NCBI RefSeq assembly: GCF_001561915.1
Contig: NZ_LSKU01000001.1
Coordinates: 639,930 to 703,929 of the forward strand
Source of the DNA: Tepidibacillus decaturensis
GTDB taxonomy: Bacteria > Bacillota > Bacilli > Tepidibacillales > Tepidibacillaceae
Length of the DNA: 64,000 nucleotides
Direction: 5' to 3'
Positions 1 to 9,129 of this stretch are shown here, in pieces. The position numbers and the translations under genes were made by a program. The notes beneath the pieces are model-generated. The model saw nothing but the letters and a program-made list of their open reading frames with translations. It ran no database searches and had not been told where the DNA came from. Numbering within the stretch: position 1 is the stretch's first letter; each line of letters starts with the position of its first letter.

Positions 1-54
1 TGGCCAGCCTCCTACCCGATTCGTCATTTAGTTGACCATAGAATAGGTGAATAG
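1..54 (+). CDS. C-terminal end of an unidentified upstream gene (partial)
   Basis: Frame 1 is open from the window edge to a TAG at 52-54 and encodes a 17-residue tail (WPASYPIRH...IGE). The other two + frames stop within about 35 bases. The stop lies 2 bases before the relA ATG, and the probable relA ribosome-binding site (AGGTGA, 43-48) lies inside this tail, as expected for tightly packed operon genes. In B. subtilis the genes before relA are recJ and apt, but the tail is too short to assign. Confidence 0.4.
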   Translation, partial: WPASYPIRHLVDHRIGE

Positions 55-56
55 AT

Positions 57-2228
57 ATGGAATTAGAATTGGCAATAGAACAATTGGTTAAAAAAGCAAG
101 TAAATATATGTCTGACAAAGATATTGATCTAATTAAAGATGCCTATTTCTTTGCCAAAAAAGCACATGAAGGTCAAACAAGGCGTTCAGGAGAACCTTAT
201 ATTATTCATCCAACAAAGGTAGCTGAAATCTTAGTTGATCTTCAATTAGACATGGTAACGGTTATTTCTGGACTTCTTCATGATGTCGTAGAAGATACAG
301 AGGTAACCTTAGAACAAATAACAGAAAGATTTGGCCAAGAAGTTGCAAGATTAGTAGATGGGGTTACTAAATTAGGACGTATTAAATACAAGTCAAAAGA
401 AGAACAACAAGCTGAAAATCATCGAAAAATGTTTGTTGCAATGGCAAAGGATATTCGTGTCATATTGATTAAGTTAGCAGACAGGCTACACAATATGCGG
501 ACACTAAAACATCTTCCTGAAGAAAAGCAACGGCGCATTGCAGATGAAACATTAGAAATATTTGCACCTTTAGCTCATCGTTTAGGAATATCTACGATCA
601 AATGGGAACTAGAAGATACCGCATTACGTTATCTAAACCCACAGCAATATTATCGGATTGTCCACCTGATGAAGAAAAAAAGAGCAGAGCGGGAAGATTA
701 TCTTAATAAAGTCATCGAATCCATTCAAAATAAAATGGAAGATGTGGGCATTGAAGCAGAAATCTCTGGAAGACCCAAACACATCTATAGCATTTACCGC
801 AAAATGGTAAAACAAAATAAGCAATTTAATGAGATATATGATCTGTTAGCCGTACGCGTGATTGTCGAAAGTATTAAGGATTGTTATGCTGTTTTAGGGA
901 CGATTCATACGCTATGGAAACCAATGCCTGGCAGATTTAAAGACTATATTGCTATGCCTAAGGCAAACATGTATCAATCCCTGCACACCACTGTCATTGG
1001 ACCAAAAGGGGAGCCTTTAGAGGTTCAAATTCGTACCTATGAAATGCATCACACTGCTGAATTTGGTATTGCTGCCCATTGGGCTTACAAAGAGGGGAAA
1101 ATACATTCTGAGCATTCTTTTGAGGACAAGCTTTCTTGGTTTAGAGAAATTCTTGAGTACCAGAATGATTACCGGGATGCAAGAGAATTCATGGAGTCCC
1201 TAAAGATGGACTTATTCTCTGATGTGGTCTTTGTTTTTACCCCTAAGGGAGATGTGATAGAATTACCTCAAGGTTCAGTACCTTTAGACTTTGCTTATCG
1301 CATCCATACTGAAGTTGGAAATCGTTGTATCGGTGCAAAGGTGAATGGAAAGATTGTACCACTTGATCATCAATTAAAAACAGGTGACATTGTAGAAATC
1401 CTCACCTCCAAACATAGCTATGGGCCAAGTCAGGATTGGCTAAAGATTGCCCAGTCTTCTCATGCAAGAAGTAAGATAAAGCAATGGTTTAAGAAAGAGA
1501 AACGGGAAGAAAATGTAATAAAAGGTCGAGAAAATATCGAGAGGGAATTAAGAAGACAAGGTTATGACCCGATTCAATACATGACTTCTGATTTACTAAA
1601 GGAGATAGCAGCAAAATTTAACTTTAATGACGAAGAAGACATGATGTCGGCCATTGGTTATGGTGGGATTACAGCAGCCCAAATCGTAACTCGTTTAACA
1701 GACAAGGGTAAAAAATTAAGTGATGAAGATACGATTAAAAATTTTGATTTACGTCAGCCCACAAATACTGTTAAGAAAAAAATGGCTGCAGGGGTTAAAG
1801 TTAAAGGGATCGATAATCTCCTCATACGTTTTTCCCGCTGTTGTAACCCTGTACCAGGTGATGAAATTGTAGGTTTTATTACTAGAGGACGAGGAGTTTC
1901 CATCCATCGTAAAGATTGTCCAAATATCCAAATCCCTGAAGATAAAGAACGATTAATAGAGGTCGAATGGGATAATGTTCAAGAACATTCTTATAATGTA
2001 GATATTGAAGTGATTGGAATGGATCGTCGAGGCTTGCTCAATGAAGTCTTACAAGCAGTTTCTGAAACAAAAACGAATATGACAGCAGTTACTGGCAAAT
2101 CAGACAAAAATAAGATGGCTTCTATTTTAATGACCATCTTAATTCATAATACAGAACATTTACATTCTGTGGTAGAGCGGATAAAAAGGGTTAAGGACGT
2201 TTATACCGTTCGTAGAATTATGCAATAG
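57..2228 (+). CDS. relA: bifunctional (p)ppGpp synthetase/hydrolase RelA/SpoT (Rsh)
   Basis: Long RelA-SpoT homologue of 723 aa, the usual length for Firmicutes. It makes (p)ppGpp from ATP and GTP/GDP on amino-acid starvation and also hydrolyses it, in the cytosol at the ribosome. The N-terminal HD hydrolase has H51, H75-D76 with E79-D80, and DRLHN at 142-146, so hydrolysis should be active. The synthetase follows, with RFKDY near 293-297, YQSLH at 306-310 and EVQIRT at 322-327. A TGS domain lies at about 400-450 and a C-terminal ACT domain at about 650-723. The ATG at 57 is preceded by AGGTGA. dtd follows after 27 bases, as in B. subtilis. Confidence 0.97.
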   Translation: MELELAIEQLVKKASKYMSDKDIDLIKDAYFFAKKAHEGQTRRSGEPYIIHPTKVAEILVDLQLDMVTVISGLLHDVVEDTEVTLEQITERFGQEVARLVDGVTKLGRIKYKSKEEQQAENHRKMFVAMAKDIRVILIKLADRLHNMRTLKHLPEEKQRRIADETLEIFAPLAHRLGISTIKWELEDTALRYLNPQQYYRIVHLMKKKRAEREDYLNKVIESIQNKMEDVGIEAEISGRPKHIYSIYRKMVKQNKQFNEIYDLLAVRVIVESIKDCYAVLGTIHTLWKPMPGRFKDYIAMPKANMYQSLHTTVIGPKGEPLEVQIRTYEMHHTAEFGIAAHWAYKEGKIHSEHSFEDKLSWFREILEYQNDYRDAREFMESLKMDLFSDVVFVFTPKGDVIELPQGSVPLDFAYRIHTEVGNRCIGAKVNGKIVPLDHQLKTGDIVEILTSKHSYGPSQDWLKIAQSSHARSKIKQWFKKEKREENVIKGRENIERELRRQGYDPIQYMTSDLLKEIAAKFNFNDEEDMMSAIGYGGITAAQIVTRLTDKGKKLSDEDTIKNFDLRQPTNTVKKKMAAGVKVKGIDNLLIRFSRCCNPVPGDEIVGFITRGRGVSIHRKDCPNIQIPEDKERLIEVEWDNVQEHSYNVDIEVIGMDRRGLLNEVLQAVSETKTNMTAVTGKSDKNKMASILMTILIHNTEHLHSVVERIKRVKDVYTVRRIMQ

Positions 2229-2255
2229 CAAACATGCTAGAAGGAGAGTCTTGCT

Positions 2256-2693
2256 TTGAGAATTGTGGTTCAACGGGCAAAAAAAGCCAAGGTTATCGTA
2301 AATCATCAGGTAGTAGGCGCCATTGATTATGGTTTAATGATCTTAGTAGGCGTTACTCATGATGATGGAGAAGAAGATCTTCAATTTATGGCAGATAAAA
2401 TCGTGAATTTACGTATTTTTGAAGATGAAGAAGGGAAAATGAACTTATCTCTTCTTGATATCAAAGGAAGTGTTTTATCTGTCTCCCAATTTACTTTATA
2501 TGGAGATGCTAGAAAGGGGCGTCGCCCCAACTTTATGAATGCAGCAAAGCCTGAAATAGCTAGAAAAGTTTACGAACGATTAAATGAACTGATTCGTGAA
2601 AAAGGCGTTCATGTTGAAACAGGTGTATTTGGTGAGATGATGGATGTAGAGTTTACGAATGATGGGCCAGTGACCATCCTCTTAGAGACCTAA
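2256..2693 (+). CDS. dtd: D-aminoacyl-tRNA deacylase
   Basis: 145-aa DTD that cleaves D-amino acids (and glycine mischarged on tRNA-Ala) from tRNA. The two family motifs are visible: [10 protein letters not shown] (SxxQFT, about residues 76-85) and the C-terminal NDGPVT with the Gly-cisPro pair. Start is TTG at 2256 with AAGGAGAG (2241-2248) just upstream. It forms the conserved relA-dtd pair. Confidence 0.96.
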   Translation: MRIVVQRAKKAKVIVNHQVVGAIDYGLMILVGVTHDDGEEDLQFMADKIVNLRIFEDEEGKMNLSLLDIKGSVLSVSQFTLYGDARKGRRPNFMNAAKPEIARKVYERLNELIREKGVHVETGVFGEMMDVEFTNDGPVTILLET

Positions 2694-2726
2694 ATATGAT
2701 CAGGTAGGTAGTGTCCCTTAACTTTT

Positions 2727-2775
2727 TCTATTCTTAGGATTGAATGAAGAAAACTTTGGAGAAACTAAGGATAGA
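2727..2775 (+). other. long-loop stem in the dtd-hemZ spacer
   Basis: A 10-bp arm beginning CTATTCTTAG is matched downstream by CTAAGGATAG (one G-U pair), with a loop of about 28 bases. No T-run follows, so it is not a standard terminator. It sits just before the small reading frame at 2796. Function unknown. Confidence 0.35.
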
Positions 2776-2795
2776 AGATGAGTGGAGGGATTTTC

Positions 2796-2951
2796 TTGCA
2801 TCAATCAAAGAAAGAAGTATTAGCAAGACAATGGAACCAGAAGGTTTCTTTAGATTTGTGTGATCAAATTGAAATCGACGAAGCCAAGATGAATGAAATG
2901 ACTAGAGATATTGGAAAGGATACATCTTCTCGTTTGCACCGTCATTCATGA
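2796..2951 (+). CDS. small hypothetical protein, 51 aa
   Basis: Short reading frame starting TTG at 2796, with GGAGGG at 2784-2789, a good SD and spacing. An in-frame ATG at 2778 would give 57 aa but has no SD. The product is hydrophilic, rich in K, D, E and Q, with one Cys and a His/Arg-rich tail, and has no membrane segment. It ends 25 bases before the hemZ ATG, so it should be co-transcribed. I do not recognise a family. Coding is supported only by the SD, the open frame and the position. Confidence 0.5.
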   Translation: MHQSKKEVLARQWNQKVSLDLCDQIEIDEAKMNEMTRDIGKDTSSRLHRHS

Positions 2952-2976
2952 TTAAAAGGTGGGAGAGGCTAGATAC

Positions 2977-4476
2977 ATGAAGATCATATGGCAACAAAAA
3001 GATCATCCATTTAAAAGAGAGATTGAAATGATTTTTGATTTATTTAAAACGGAAACTGATCAACTCCTCTTTGAAGAAAAGGCTGAGGAAGAAGCTTATC
3101 TGGTCAATATAGATGAACAATATGGTAAAGATTTTGTCTTAGTAAAGGGTGAAGTGATAAAAAATCAACAAGCCACATCCTATACCTATGAACGAAGCGT
3201 TTCTATGAATCTAACAGAAGAAGAAAAGCGAAAGGTCGCAAAACAAGCGGTAAAGCATCTTTGGCTTAAAATCTTAGAAGATATCACAGGTGAAAAACAA
3301 GATTGGGGAATTCTTACAGGGATAAGACCAACTAAGCTTTACCATCAATTGCTGCAAGAGATGACAATGGACCAAGTGGATCAATTTCTGGAGAAGGAAT
3401 ATTTATTAAGGCCAAACAAAATCGCTTTGTTAAGAGAGATTGTTCAAAGACAATTGAAAGTAATCCCTGACCTATACGAGATTAATCAGGAAGTCAGCCT
3501 TTATATAGGTATCCCGTTTTGCCCAACAAAATGTGCTTACTGTACATTTCCTGCTTATTCAATTAAAGGGAGGAATGGAACCGTTGATGGTTTCCTAAAA
3601 GGCTTACATTTAGAGATTGAAAAAATAGGGAAATGGTTAAAAGAATCAAGTCGTAAGGTGACAACCATTTACTTTGGAGGAGGAACACCTACAAGTATAG
3701 AAGCCGAACAATTAGATCAAATCTTTGCGCAATTAAATCAATGGATTGATTTAGCAGATCTTCGTGAAATTACTGTTGAGGCAGGTAGACCTGATACGAT
3801 TACCCTTGATAAAATCAACGTGTTAAACAAATGGAAGGTAGACCGGATTAGTATTAATCCGCAAACATTTACGCAAGAAACATTAGACCTCATTGGCCGC
3901 CATCATACAGTAGAAGAAACGATTGAAAAGTTTCACTTAGCAAGAAAAATGAAGATTGACAATATCAATATGGATTTAATTATTGGTTTACCTGGGGAAA
4001 GAACGGAACAACTTCAGTACTCACTTGATCAACTAACAAATTTACAACCGGAATCGATTACTGTTCACACCATGGCTTTTAAAAGAGCTTCTTATTTGAC
4101 AAAGAATAAAGCAGAATATGATATCATTGATAAAGATGAAATTAGAAAAATGATGGATCTAGCTAGCCGATGGGCAAGAGAACATCATTATCATCCCTAT
4201 TATTTGTACCGTCAAAAAAATATGCTAGGTAATTTAGAAAACGTAGGATATGCTTTAGAAAACAGAGAAAGCATTTATAACATTCTTATTATGGAAGAAA
4301 AACAAACGATTATTGGTTTAGGGTGTGGAGCGGTAAGCAAATTGATACCGCCAAATTCAAATATAGTCATACGGTTCCCAAATCCGAAAGAACCAAAAGT
4401 TTATATTGAAACGATTGAAACGCAAATTGACTTAAAGATAGAGAAACTAAATGAAATTTTTCAAGTGGTAGCTTGA
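2977..4476 (+). CDS. hemZ: radical SAM coproporphyrinogen III dehydrogenase-like protein HemZ
   Basis: 499-aa radical SAM protein of the HemZ subgroup, linked to oxygen-independent coproporphyrinogen III oxidation in haem synthesis. The cluster motif is the CxxxCxxC in PFCPTKCAYCTF near residue 175, followed by FGGGTPTS and the family's VDRISINPQTF and DLIIGLPGE segments. The HemZ-type N-terminal extension of about 160 aa separates it from HemW, which occurs at 60143. The ATG at 2977 is preferred because GGGAGAGG (2961-2968) precedes it; a GTG at 2959 would add six residues but overlaps this SD. The stop overlaps the -35 box of the hisS promoter. Confidence 0.9.
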   Translation: MKIIWQQKDHPFKREIEMIFDLFKTETDQLLFEEKAEEEAYLVNIDEQYGKDFVLVKGEVIKNQQATSYTYERSVSMNLTEEEKRKVAKQAVKHLWLKILEDITGEKQDWGILTGIRPTKLYHQLLQEMTMDQVDQFLEKEYLLRPNKIALLREIVQRQLKVIPDLYEINQEVSLYIGIPFCPTKCAYCTFPAYSIKGRNGTVDGFLKGLHLEIEKIGKWLKESSRKVTTIYFGGGTPTSIEAEQLDQIFAQLNQWIDLADLREITVEAGRPDTITLDKINVLNKWKVDRISINPQTFTQETLDLIGRHHTVEETIEKFHLARKMKIDNINMDLIIGLPGERTEQLQYSLDQLTNLQPESITVHTMAFKRASYLTKNKAEYDIIDKDEIRKMMDLASRWAREHHYHPYYLYRQKNMLGNLENVGYALENRESIYNILIMEEKQTIIGLGCGAVSKLIPPNSNIVIRFPNPKEPKVYIETIETQIDLKIEKLNEIFQVVA

Positions 4477-4501
4477 CATTCCTTATTTAGCAAAGTATGA
4501 T
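4473..4501 (+). promoter_or_regulatory. sigma-A promoter of the hisS-aspS T-box transcript
   Basis: A perfect -35 TTGACA (4473-4478), a 17-base spacer and a -10 TATGAT (4496-4501). The -35 overlaps the hemZ stop codon, so the T-box transcript has its own start. Confidence 0.85.
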
Positions 4502-4544
4502 AAAGATCGATAATAATACATGATGATTATATAGCATGTGACAT

Positions 4545-4816
4545 ATGATTTAATAAGGATCCTGTGAAGGGAAGAGTAGTTAGGAAACGGATAGCCAGAG
4601 AGGGGATGAATAGGCTGAGATCATCTCTCTATTACGACCTAAGGAAAGACATCCTAGAGGACTCTTGGTGAAAATGTTTGGAAGTAACCAAGTAGCGTTT
4701 ACCAACGTTAATGGGAATGAAGTGGGATTTTATCCAAAAAGGGTGGTACCACGGGTGATCTTCGTATCTCTCGTCCCTGATGAAAGAAAAACATCAGGAG
4801 AGGGATTTTTTTATTG
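4545..4816 (+). promoter_or_regulatory. T-box riboswitch leader of hisS-aspS
   Basis: Contains the conserved T-box sequence GGGTGGTACCACGGGT at 4741-4756. A terminator follows, CCTGATG/CATCAGG with an added CTCT/AGAG pair and a T-run (about 4769-4813). An upstream stem I pairs AGAGAG...GATGA with TCATC...CTCTCT. Uncharged cognate tRNA should pair with the specifier and the T-box bulge and prevent termination. In the expected specifier strand (around 4631-4643) I see GAC (Asp, 4636-4638) or ACG, but no clear His codon. Confidence 0.93.
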
Positions 4817-4872
4817 GTTTCAATCTTTTCATTCAGGAAAATATAAACAAGAATTTTGTAAGGAGGAGCGTT

Positions 4873-6141
4873 ATGAAGTTTCATGTTCCAAGAGGTACAG
4901 CTGATGTTTTACCTGGAGAAACAGAATTGTGGACATATGTCGAACAAAAATCAAAAGATATTTACAAGCGCTACAATTATAAGGAGATTAAGACTCCCAT
5001 CTTTGAGCATACTGAGTTATTTCAACGTGGTGTTGGTGAGACAACAGATATTGTTGAAAAAGAGATGTATACTTTTAAAGATCGAGGGGATCGTAGTTTA
5101 ACCTTACGCCCAGAAGGAACAGCTTCTGTTGTTCGTTCCTTTGTGGAAAACAAACTTTTTGCAAATCCAGATCCTACTAAACTTTACTATATTGGGCCGA
5201 TGTTTCGCTATGAAAGGCCTCAGTCAGGAAGAACACGTCAATTTACACAAATCGGTGTTGAGGTATTAGGAAGTAGTGATCCAAGTATTGATGCAGAAGT
5301 GATTTCGATGGCGATGCGTCAGTTTGAAGAAATGGGGCTTAATGAACTTCGCTTAGAAATCAATAGTGTAGGTTGTTCAGTCTGTCGTCCAGTCTATAGA
5401 GAAAAGCTTGTGAACCATTTACATGGAGTTGAAGATCATTTATGTAAAGATTGTCAGTCGAGAATCGACCGCAACCCAATGAGGGTGTTAGATTGCAAAA
5501 ATGAAACCTGTAAAGCAGTCACAGAAGATGCACCGACGATCGATCAGTATTTATGTGAAGATTGTAGAATTCATCATCATAAAGTGAAAGAATACTTAGA
5601 TCAGATGGGAATCCAATATGTGGAGAATCCAAGATTAGTACGTGGTTTAGATTACTACACACAAACGGCTTTTGAAATCATGTCAGAAGGTATTGGAGCT
5701 GTAGGAACCCTGTGTGGAGGTGGCCGTTACAATAGGCTTGTAGCTGAAATTGGCGGTGATGATGTTCCCGGTATTGGTTATGCCTTTTCCATGGAGAGAA
5801 TCACCCTGGCATTGAAATCAAAAGAAGTGGCATTAGATCTTGATCAAGGAATCGATGTTTATCTTGTCACTCTAGGGGAAAATGTACAAGCTGTTAGCAT
5901 GAAGATTTTAGATGAATTACGTGAAAAAGGAATCTCTGCAGAAAAAGACTATCTGAATCGAAAAATGAAAGCTCAAATGAAAGCTGCTGATCGACTACAA
6001 GCAAAATTAGTCTTGATTTTGGGGGATGATGAGTTAAATCAAAATAAAATTGTTGTCCGCAATATGAAAACAGGGGATCAAGAGGAAGTATCTTTATCAA
6101 CGATTGTTGAGATAGTTAAAAGTAAACTTAAAGAGGAATAG
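4873..6141 (+). CDS. hisS: histidyl-tRNA synthetase
   Basis: 422-aa class II synthetase that charges tRNA-His. Seen: the N-terminal FHVPRGTADVLP, motif 2 region FRYERPQSGRTRQF, and the histidine-specific RGLDYYTQTAFE and GGGRYN motifs, then a C-terminal anticodon-binding domain (about 325-422). It also carries Cys pairs (CSVC, CKDC, CEDC) near 170-245. The ATG at 4873 follows AGGAGG (4861-4866). The frame stays open upstream to 4780, but that part is the T-box terminator. It is co-transcribed with aspS 12 bases downstream. Confidence 0.97.
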   Translation: MKFHVPRGTADVLPGETELWTYVEQKSKDIYKRYNYKEIKTPIFEHTELFQRGVGETTDIVEKEMYTFKDRGDRSLTLRPEGTASVVRSFVENKLFANPDPTKLYYIGPMFRYERPQSGRTRQFTQIGVEVLGSSDPSIDAEVISMAMRQFEEMGLNELRLEINSVGCSVCRPVYREKLVNHLHGVEDHLCKDCQSRIDRNPMRVLDCKNETCKAVTEDAPTIDQYLCEDCRIHHHKVKEYLDQMGIQYVENPRLVRGLDYYTQTAFEIMSEGIGAVGTLCGGGRYNRLVAEIGGDDVPGIGYAFSMERITLALKSKEVALDLDQGIDVYLVTLGENVQAVSMKILDELREKGISAEKDYLNRKMKAQMKAADRLQAKLVLILGDDELNQNKIVVRNMKTGDQEEVSLSTIVEIVKSKLKEE

Positions 6142-6153
6142 GAGGAAAGAAAG

Positions 6154-7929
6154 ATGTTACTACAAAGAACTCATCAGTGTGGAACACTTAATACAGAACA
6201 TATAGGTGAAGAAGTTGTATTAAGTGGTTGGGTTCAAAAAAGGCGTGACCTTGGGGGACTCATTTTTATCGATTTAAGGGATCGAAGTGGAATTGTTCAA
6301 TTGATCTTCAATCCAGAAGCTTCAAAAGATGCTCATGAGATTGCGGATAAAGCAAGAAACGAATATGTTATTGCTGTAAAAGGGATGGTTGTTAAAAGGG
6401 ATGAAGCAACGATTAACCCAAATATAGCGACAGGAGAAATAGAAATTGATGTAAAAGAGATCCAAATCATCAATGAAGCAAAGAATCCACCCTTTTTCAT
6501 TCAAGATCATATAGATATTGATGAGACTTTGCGTCTAAAATATCGTTACCTTGATTTAAGGCGAAATGAAATGCAAAAAACACTGATATTGCGCCATCAA
6601 GCTATGATCTTTATTCGTAATTTTTTGGATAAACATGGCTTTCTAGATATTGAGACACCGATGCTTACCAAGAGTACACCAGAGGGTGCAAGAGACTATC
6701 TTGTTGCCAGTCGAAAACATCCAGGTCATTTTTTTGCCTTGCCCCAATCCCCACAGTTATATAAGCAACTTTTAATGGTGTCTGGTTTTGAACGATACTA
6801 TCAAATTACACGTTGCTTTAGAGATGAGGATTTGCGTGCAGACCGACAACCTGAATTTACACAAGTGGATATTGAGATGTCCTTTATGCCGTTACAAGAA
6901 TTTCAAGATCTTATGGAAGAAATGATGGTTGGCTTATTCCAAGAAACCATCGGCTACAAAGTTGAGCGTCCTTTTTTACGCATGACTTACCAGGAAGCCA
7001 TGGATCGATATGGTTCAGATAAGCCAGATATTCGCTTTGGTTTAGAATTAAAAGACTTATCTGAGGTCTTAAAAGATAGTGAGTTTAAAGTGTTCAAAAA
7101 TACGATTGAAAACGGGGGGCAAATTAAAGCGATCAATGCAAAGGGTTGTGCCCATTATAGTAGAAAAGAGATTGATCAATTAACAGAATTTGTTACTCGT
7201 TTTGGTGCTAAGGGTCTTGCTTGGCTTGCTTTTAAAGAAGGTGAGGTCAAAGGCTCGATTGCTAAATTTGTGACAGAAGAAGAATTAAAACAAATGAAAG
7301 CCATCCTTGAAGTAGAAAATGGCGACTTACTACTCTTTGTTGCCGATCAAAAGAAAGTGGTGGCGGATGCATTAGGAAATCTGCGTCTTAAATTAGGTAA
7401 AGATTTAAACTTAATACCTCATGATGTTTATCAATTTTTATGGGTGACTGAATTTCCTCTACTTGCTTATGATGACGAAGAGGGAAGATACGTAGCAGAA
7501 CATCATCCATTTACCATGCCAAAAAACGAAGACATTCCATTGTTAGATTCAGACCCAGCTAAGGTGAGAGCTCAAGCTTATGATATGGTGTTGAATGGGT
7601 ACGAATTAGGTGGAGGAAGTATGAGGATTTATAAAAAGGAGATCCAAGAGAAGATGTTTCAGACTTTAGGATTCTCCAAAGAAGAGACTTGGGAAAAATT
7701 TGGCTTTTTATTGGAAGCTTTTGAATATGGAACTCCACCCCATGGAGGAATTGCCTTTGGGTTAGACCGAATCATTATGCTTCTAGCCAAACGAAGCAAT
7801 CTGAGAGATACCATTGCCTTTCCAAAGACAGCTGGAGCCAATTGCTTATTAACAGGTGCCCCAACTCTAGTTGATAGAAAACAGCTAAATGAGCTTCATT
7901 TGCAGATTGAAAAAGATGGCCAAGAATAG
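6154..7929 (+). CDS. aspS: aspartyl-tRNA synthetase
   Basis: 591-aa bacterial-type AspRS: an N-terminal OB fold for the anticodon (about 1-105), the class II core with [12 protein letters not shown] and [14 protein letters not shown], a GAD insertion (about 290-410), and motif 3 near [15 protein letters not shown] sits at 6141-6146 before the ATG. Second gene of the T-box operon. AspRS of organisms lacking AsnRS or with a Gln/Asn amidotransferase may also charge tRNA-Asn; this cannot be judged here. Confidence 0.97.
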   Translation: MLLQRTHQCGTLNTEHIGEEVVLSGWVQKRRDLGGLIFIDLRDRSGIVQLIFNPEASKDAHEIADKARNEYVIAVKGMVVKRDEATINPNIATGEIEIDVKEIQIINEAKNPPFFIQDHIDIDETLRLKYRYLDLRRNEMQKTLILRHQAMIFIRNFLDKHGFLDIETPMLTKSTPEGARDYLVASRKHPGHFFALPQSPQLYKQLLMVSGFERYYQITRCFRDEDLRADRQPEFTQVDIEMSFMPLQEFQDLMEEMMVGLFQETIGYKVERPFLRMTYQEAMDRYGSDKPDIRFGLELKDLSEVLKDSEFKVFKNTIENGGQIKAINAKGCAHYSRKEIDQLTEFVTRFGAKGLAWLAFKEGEVKGSIAKFVTEEELKQMKAILEVENGDLLLFVADQKKVVADALGNLRLKLGKDLNLIPHDVYQFLWVTEFPLLAYDDEEGRYVAEHHPFTMPKNEDIPLLDSDPAKVRAQAYDMVLNGYELGGGSMRIYKKEIQEKMFQTLGFSKEETWEKFGFLLEAFEYGTPPHGGIAFGLDRIIMLLAKRSNLRDTIAFPKTAGANCLLTGAPTLVDRKQLNELHLQIEKDGQE

Positions 7930-7967
7930 ACAAGTTAGATTGGTAAAGATTTTGTAACAAAGCCCAC

Positions 7968-7997
7968 TTGATTTTCGGCTTATCCATATGGTAACAT
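7968..7997 (+). promoter_or_regulatory. probable sigma-A promoter of 6S RNA
   Basis: TTGATT (7968-7973), an 18-base spacer and TAACAT (7992-7997), placed to start transcription just ahead of the 5' arm of the 6S RNA. Confidence 0.5.
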
Positions 7998-8007
7998 AAA
8001 ATTACAA

Positions 8008-8205
8008 GTTAACAATAAGAGCCCTAAGTTGTACGTGAAGTACCGACAGTTTTGAGCCAACACCTTTTTTACGGGAGTTCGGGTTCTTTGGTGGATAAGA
8101 AGCCATGATTTATCTTGGACCTATGAAATCAAAGACAGGACACCCACCTGCGAGAGCAGGTTCAAAACCTAGGAAACACGGCATACCCGGGGCTCTTTTT
8201 TTGCT
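8008..8205 (+). ncRNA. ssrS: 6S RNA (SsrS, BsrA type)
   Basis: About 190-nt RNA between aspS and tcdA, the same locus as bsrA in B. subtilis. The closing stem pairs AAGAGCCC (8017-8024) with GGGGCTCTT (8189-8197), which runs into a T-run terminator. Internal arms are interrupted by a large central region, the shape that mimics an open promoter and sequesters sigma-A RNA polymerase in stationary phase. Identified from position, length and terminal pairing, not from a covariance search. Confidence 0.85.
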
Positions 8206-8222
8206 TTTTCTTCAAAAAAAGG

Positions 8223-8256
8223 CATGGATGACGGAGCTTGTTGTAATATACATTTC
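8223..8256 (+). repeat. 34-bp intergenic element, copy A
   Basis: Matches the copy at 16227-16260 at 27 of 34 positions without gaps. The shared core is GGATGACGGAGC followed by AATATACA. It lies between the 6S RNA terminator and tcdA. Nature unknown; it could be a promoter-like or dispersed structural element. Confidence 0.6.
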
Positions 8257-8338
8257 ATCTGAATTTACATAGTATCAAATTGATAAATTAAATGAAAAAG
8301 ATTGATGAGTATAACGAATTTGAGAAAGGAAATCGTTC

Positions 8339-9076
8339 ATGTTACATGCGTTTTCAAGGTTAGAATTAGCAATTGGATCAGAAAATCTTCAAATTCTGAA
8401 AAATAGTACTGTGGTCGTATTAGGAGTTGGTGGGGTAGGTTCTTATGCTGCAGAGGCATTAGCTCGCTCAGCTATTGGAAAAATTATTCTAGTTGATAAG
8501 GATGTTGTCGATATCACCAATATCAATCGACAAATCCATGCTTTAACTTCCACTGTAGGAATGTCAAAGGTAGAGCTGATGGTAACAAGAATCAAAGAGA
8601 TCAACCCTGACTGTGAAGTGATTCCTTTACATATGTTTTACAATGAAGAAACTTCAGAGGAGATTTTTTCTCATCAGCCTGATTACATCGTTGATGCGAT
8701 TGATACGATGACATGTAAGATCCAAGTTATTCTTGAAAGTAAAAAAAGAAATGTCCCTATTATTTCCTCCATGGGTGCTGCCAATAAAATGGATCCTACC
8801 CAGTTTGTCGTTACAGATATCTCCAAAACACATACAGATCCAGTTGCTAGAGTAATTCGACAACAGCTAAAAAAACATGGAATTCACAAAGGAGTACAAG
8901 TGGTTTTTTCTCCAGAAAAACCAATCGCACTTCAAGAAGATCTTTATCAAGTGGTCGGCAAAAAAACAAGTGAAATTCGCAAAGAAAAAAGACCTCCAGC
9001 CAGCAACGCATTTGTTCCACCAGTTGCGGGTATGATTTTAGCTAGTGTGGTTGTGCGTGAACTTATTCAATCATAA
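8339..9076 (+). CDS. tcdA: tRNA threonylcarbamoyladenosine dehydratase
   Basis: 245-aa E1-like enzyme (YrvM/TcdA) that cyclises t6A37 of ANN-reading tRNAs to ct6A using ATP. It has the nucleotide-binding GVGGVGSYAAEALARS near residues 30-45, DKDVVDITNINRQ for the adenylation site, and the C-terminal PPVAGMILASVVVRELI. Length is typical. The ATG at 8339 follows AGGAAA, and the protein begins with the family's LHAFSRLELAIG. Conserved neighbour of aspS and rarA. Confidence 0.93.
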   Translation: MLHAFSRLELAIGSENLQILKNSTVVVLGVGGVGSYAAEALARSAIGKIILVDKDVVDITNINRQIHALTSTVGMSKVELMVTRIKEINPDCEVIPLHMFYNEETSEEIFSHQPDYIVDAIDTMTCKIQVILESKKRNVPIISSMGAANKMDPTQFVVTDISKTHTDPVARVIRQQLKKHGIHKGVQVVFSPEKPIALQEDLYQVVGKKTSEIRKEKRPPASNAFVPPVAGMILASVVVRELIQS

Positions 9077-9079
9077 AAA

Positions 9080-9118
9080 TAAAGGAATTAAGCGATTTTT
9101 GCTTAATTTCTTTATTTT
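9080..9118. terminator. bidirectional terminator, tcdA / sdpI
   Basis: 13-bp stem AAAGGAATTAAGC / GCTTAATTTCTTT (one G-U pair) with a 7-base loop, a T-rich flank on the right and an A-rich flank on the left. It serves the convergent genes tcdA and sdpI. Confidence 0.8.
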
Positions 9119-9129
9119 GGTTTTTTCAT

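Noticed and set aside
4780-4872. Longer hisS start adding 31 residues
   Set aside because: This part encodes the terminator hairpin; the ATG at 4873 has AGGAGG and gives the conserved N-terminus.
4665-4904. 79-codon + strand open frame across the hisS leader
   Set aside because: It is the T-box region itself (T-box sequence and terminator) and overlaps hisS in another frame; no family match.
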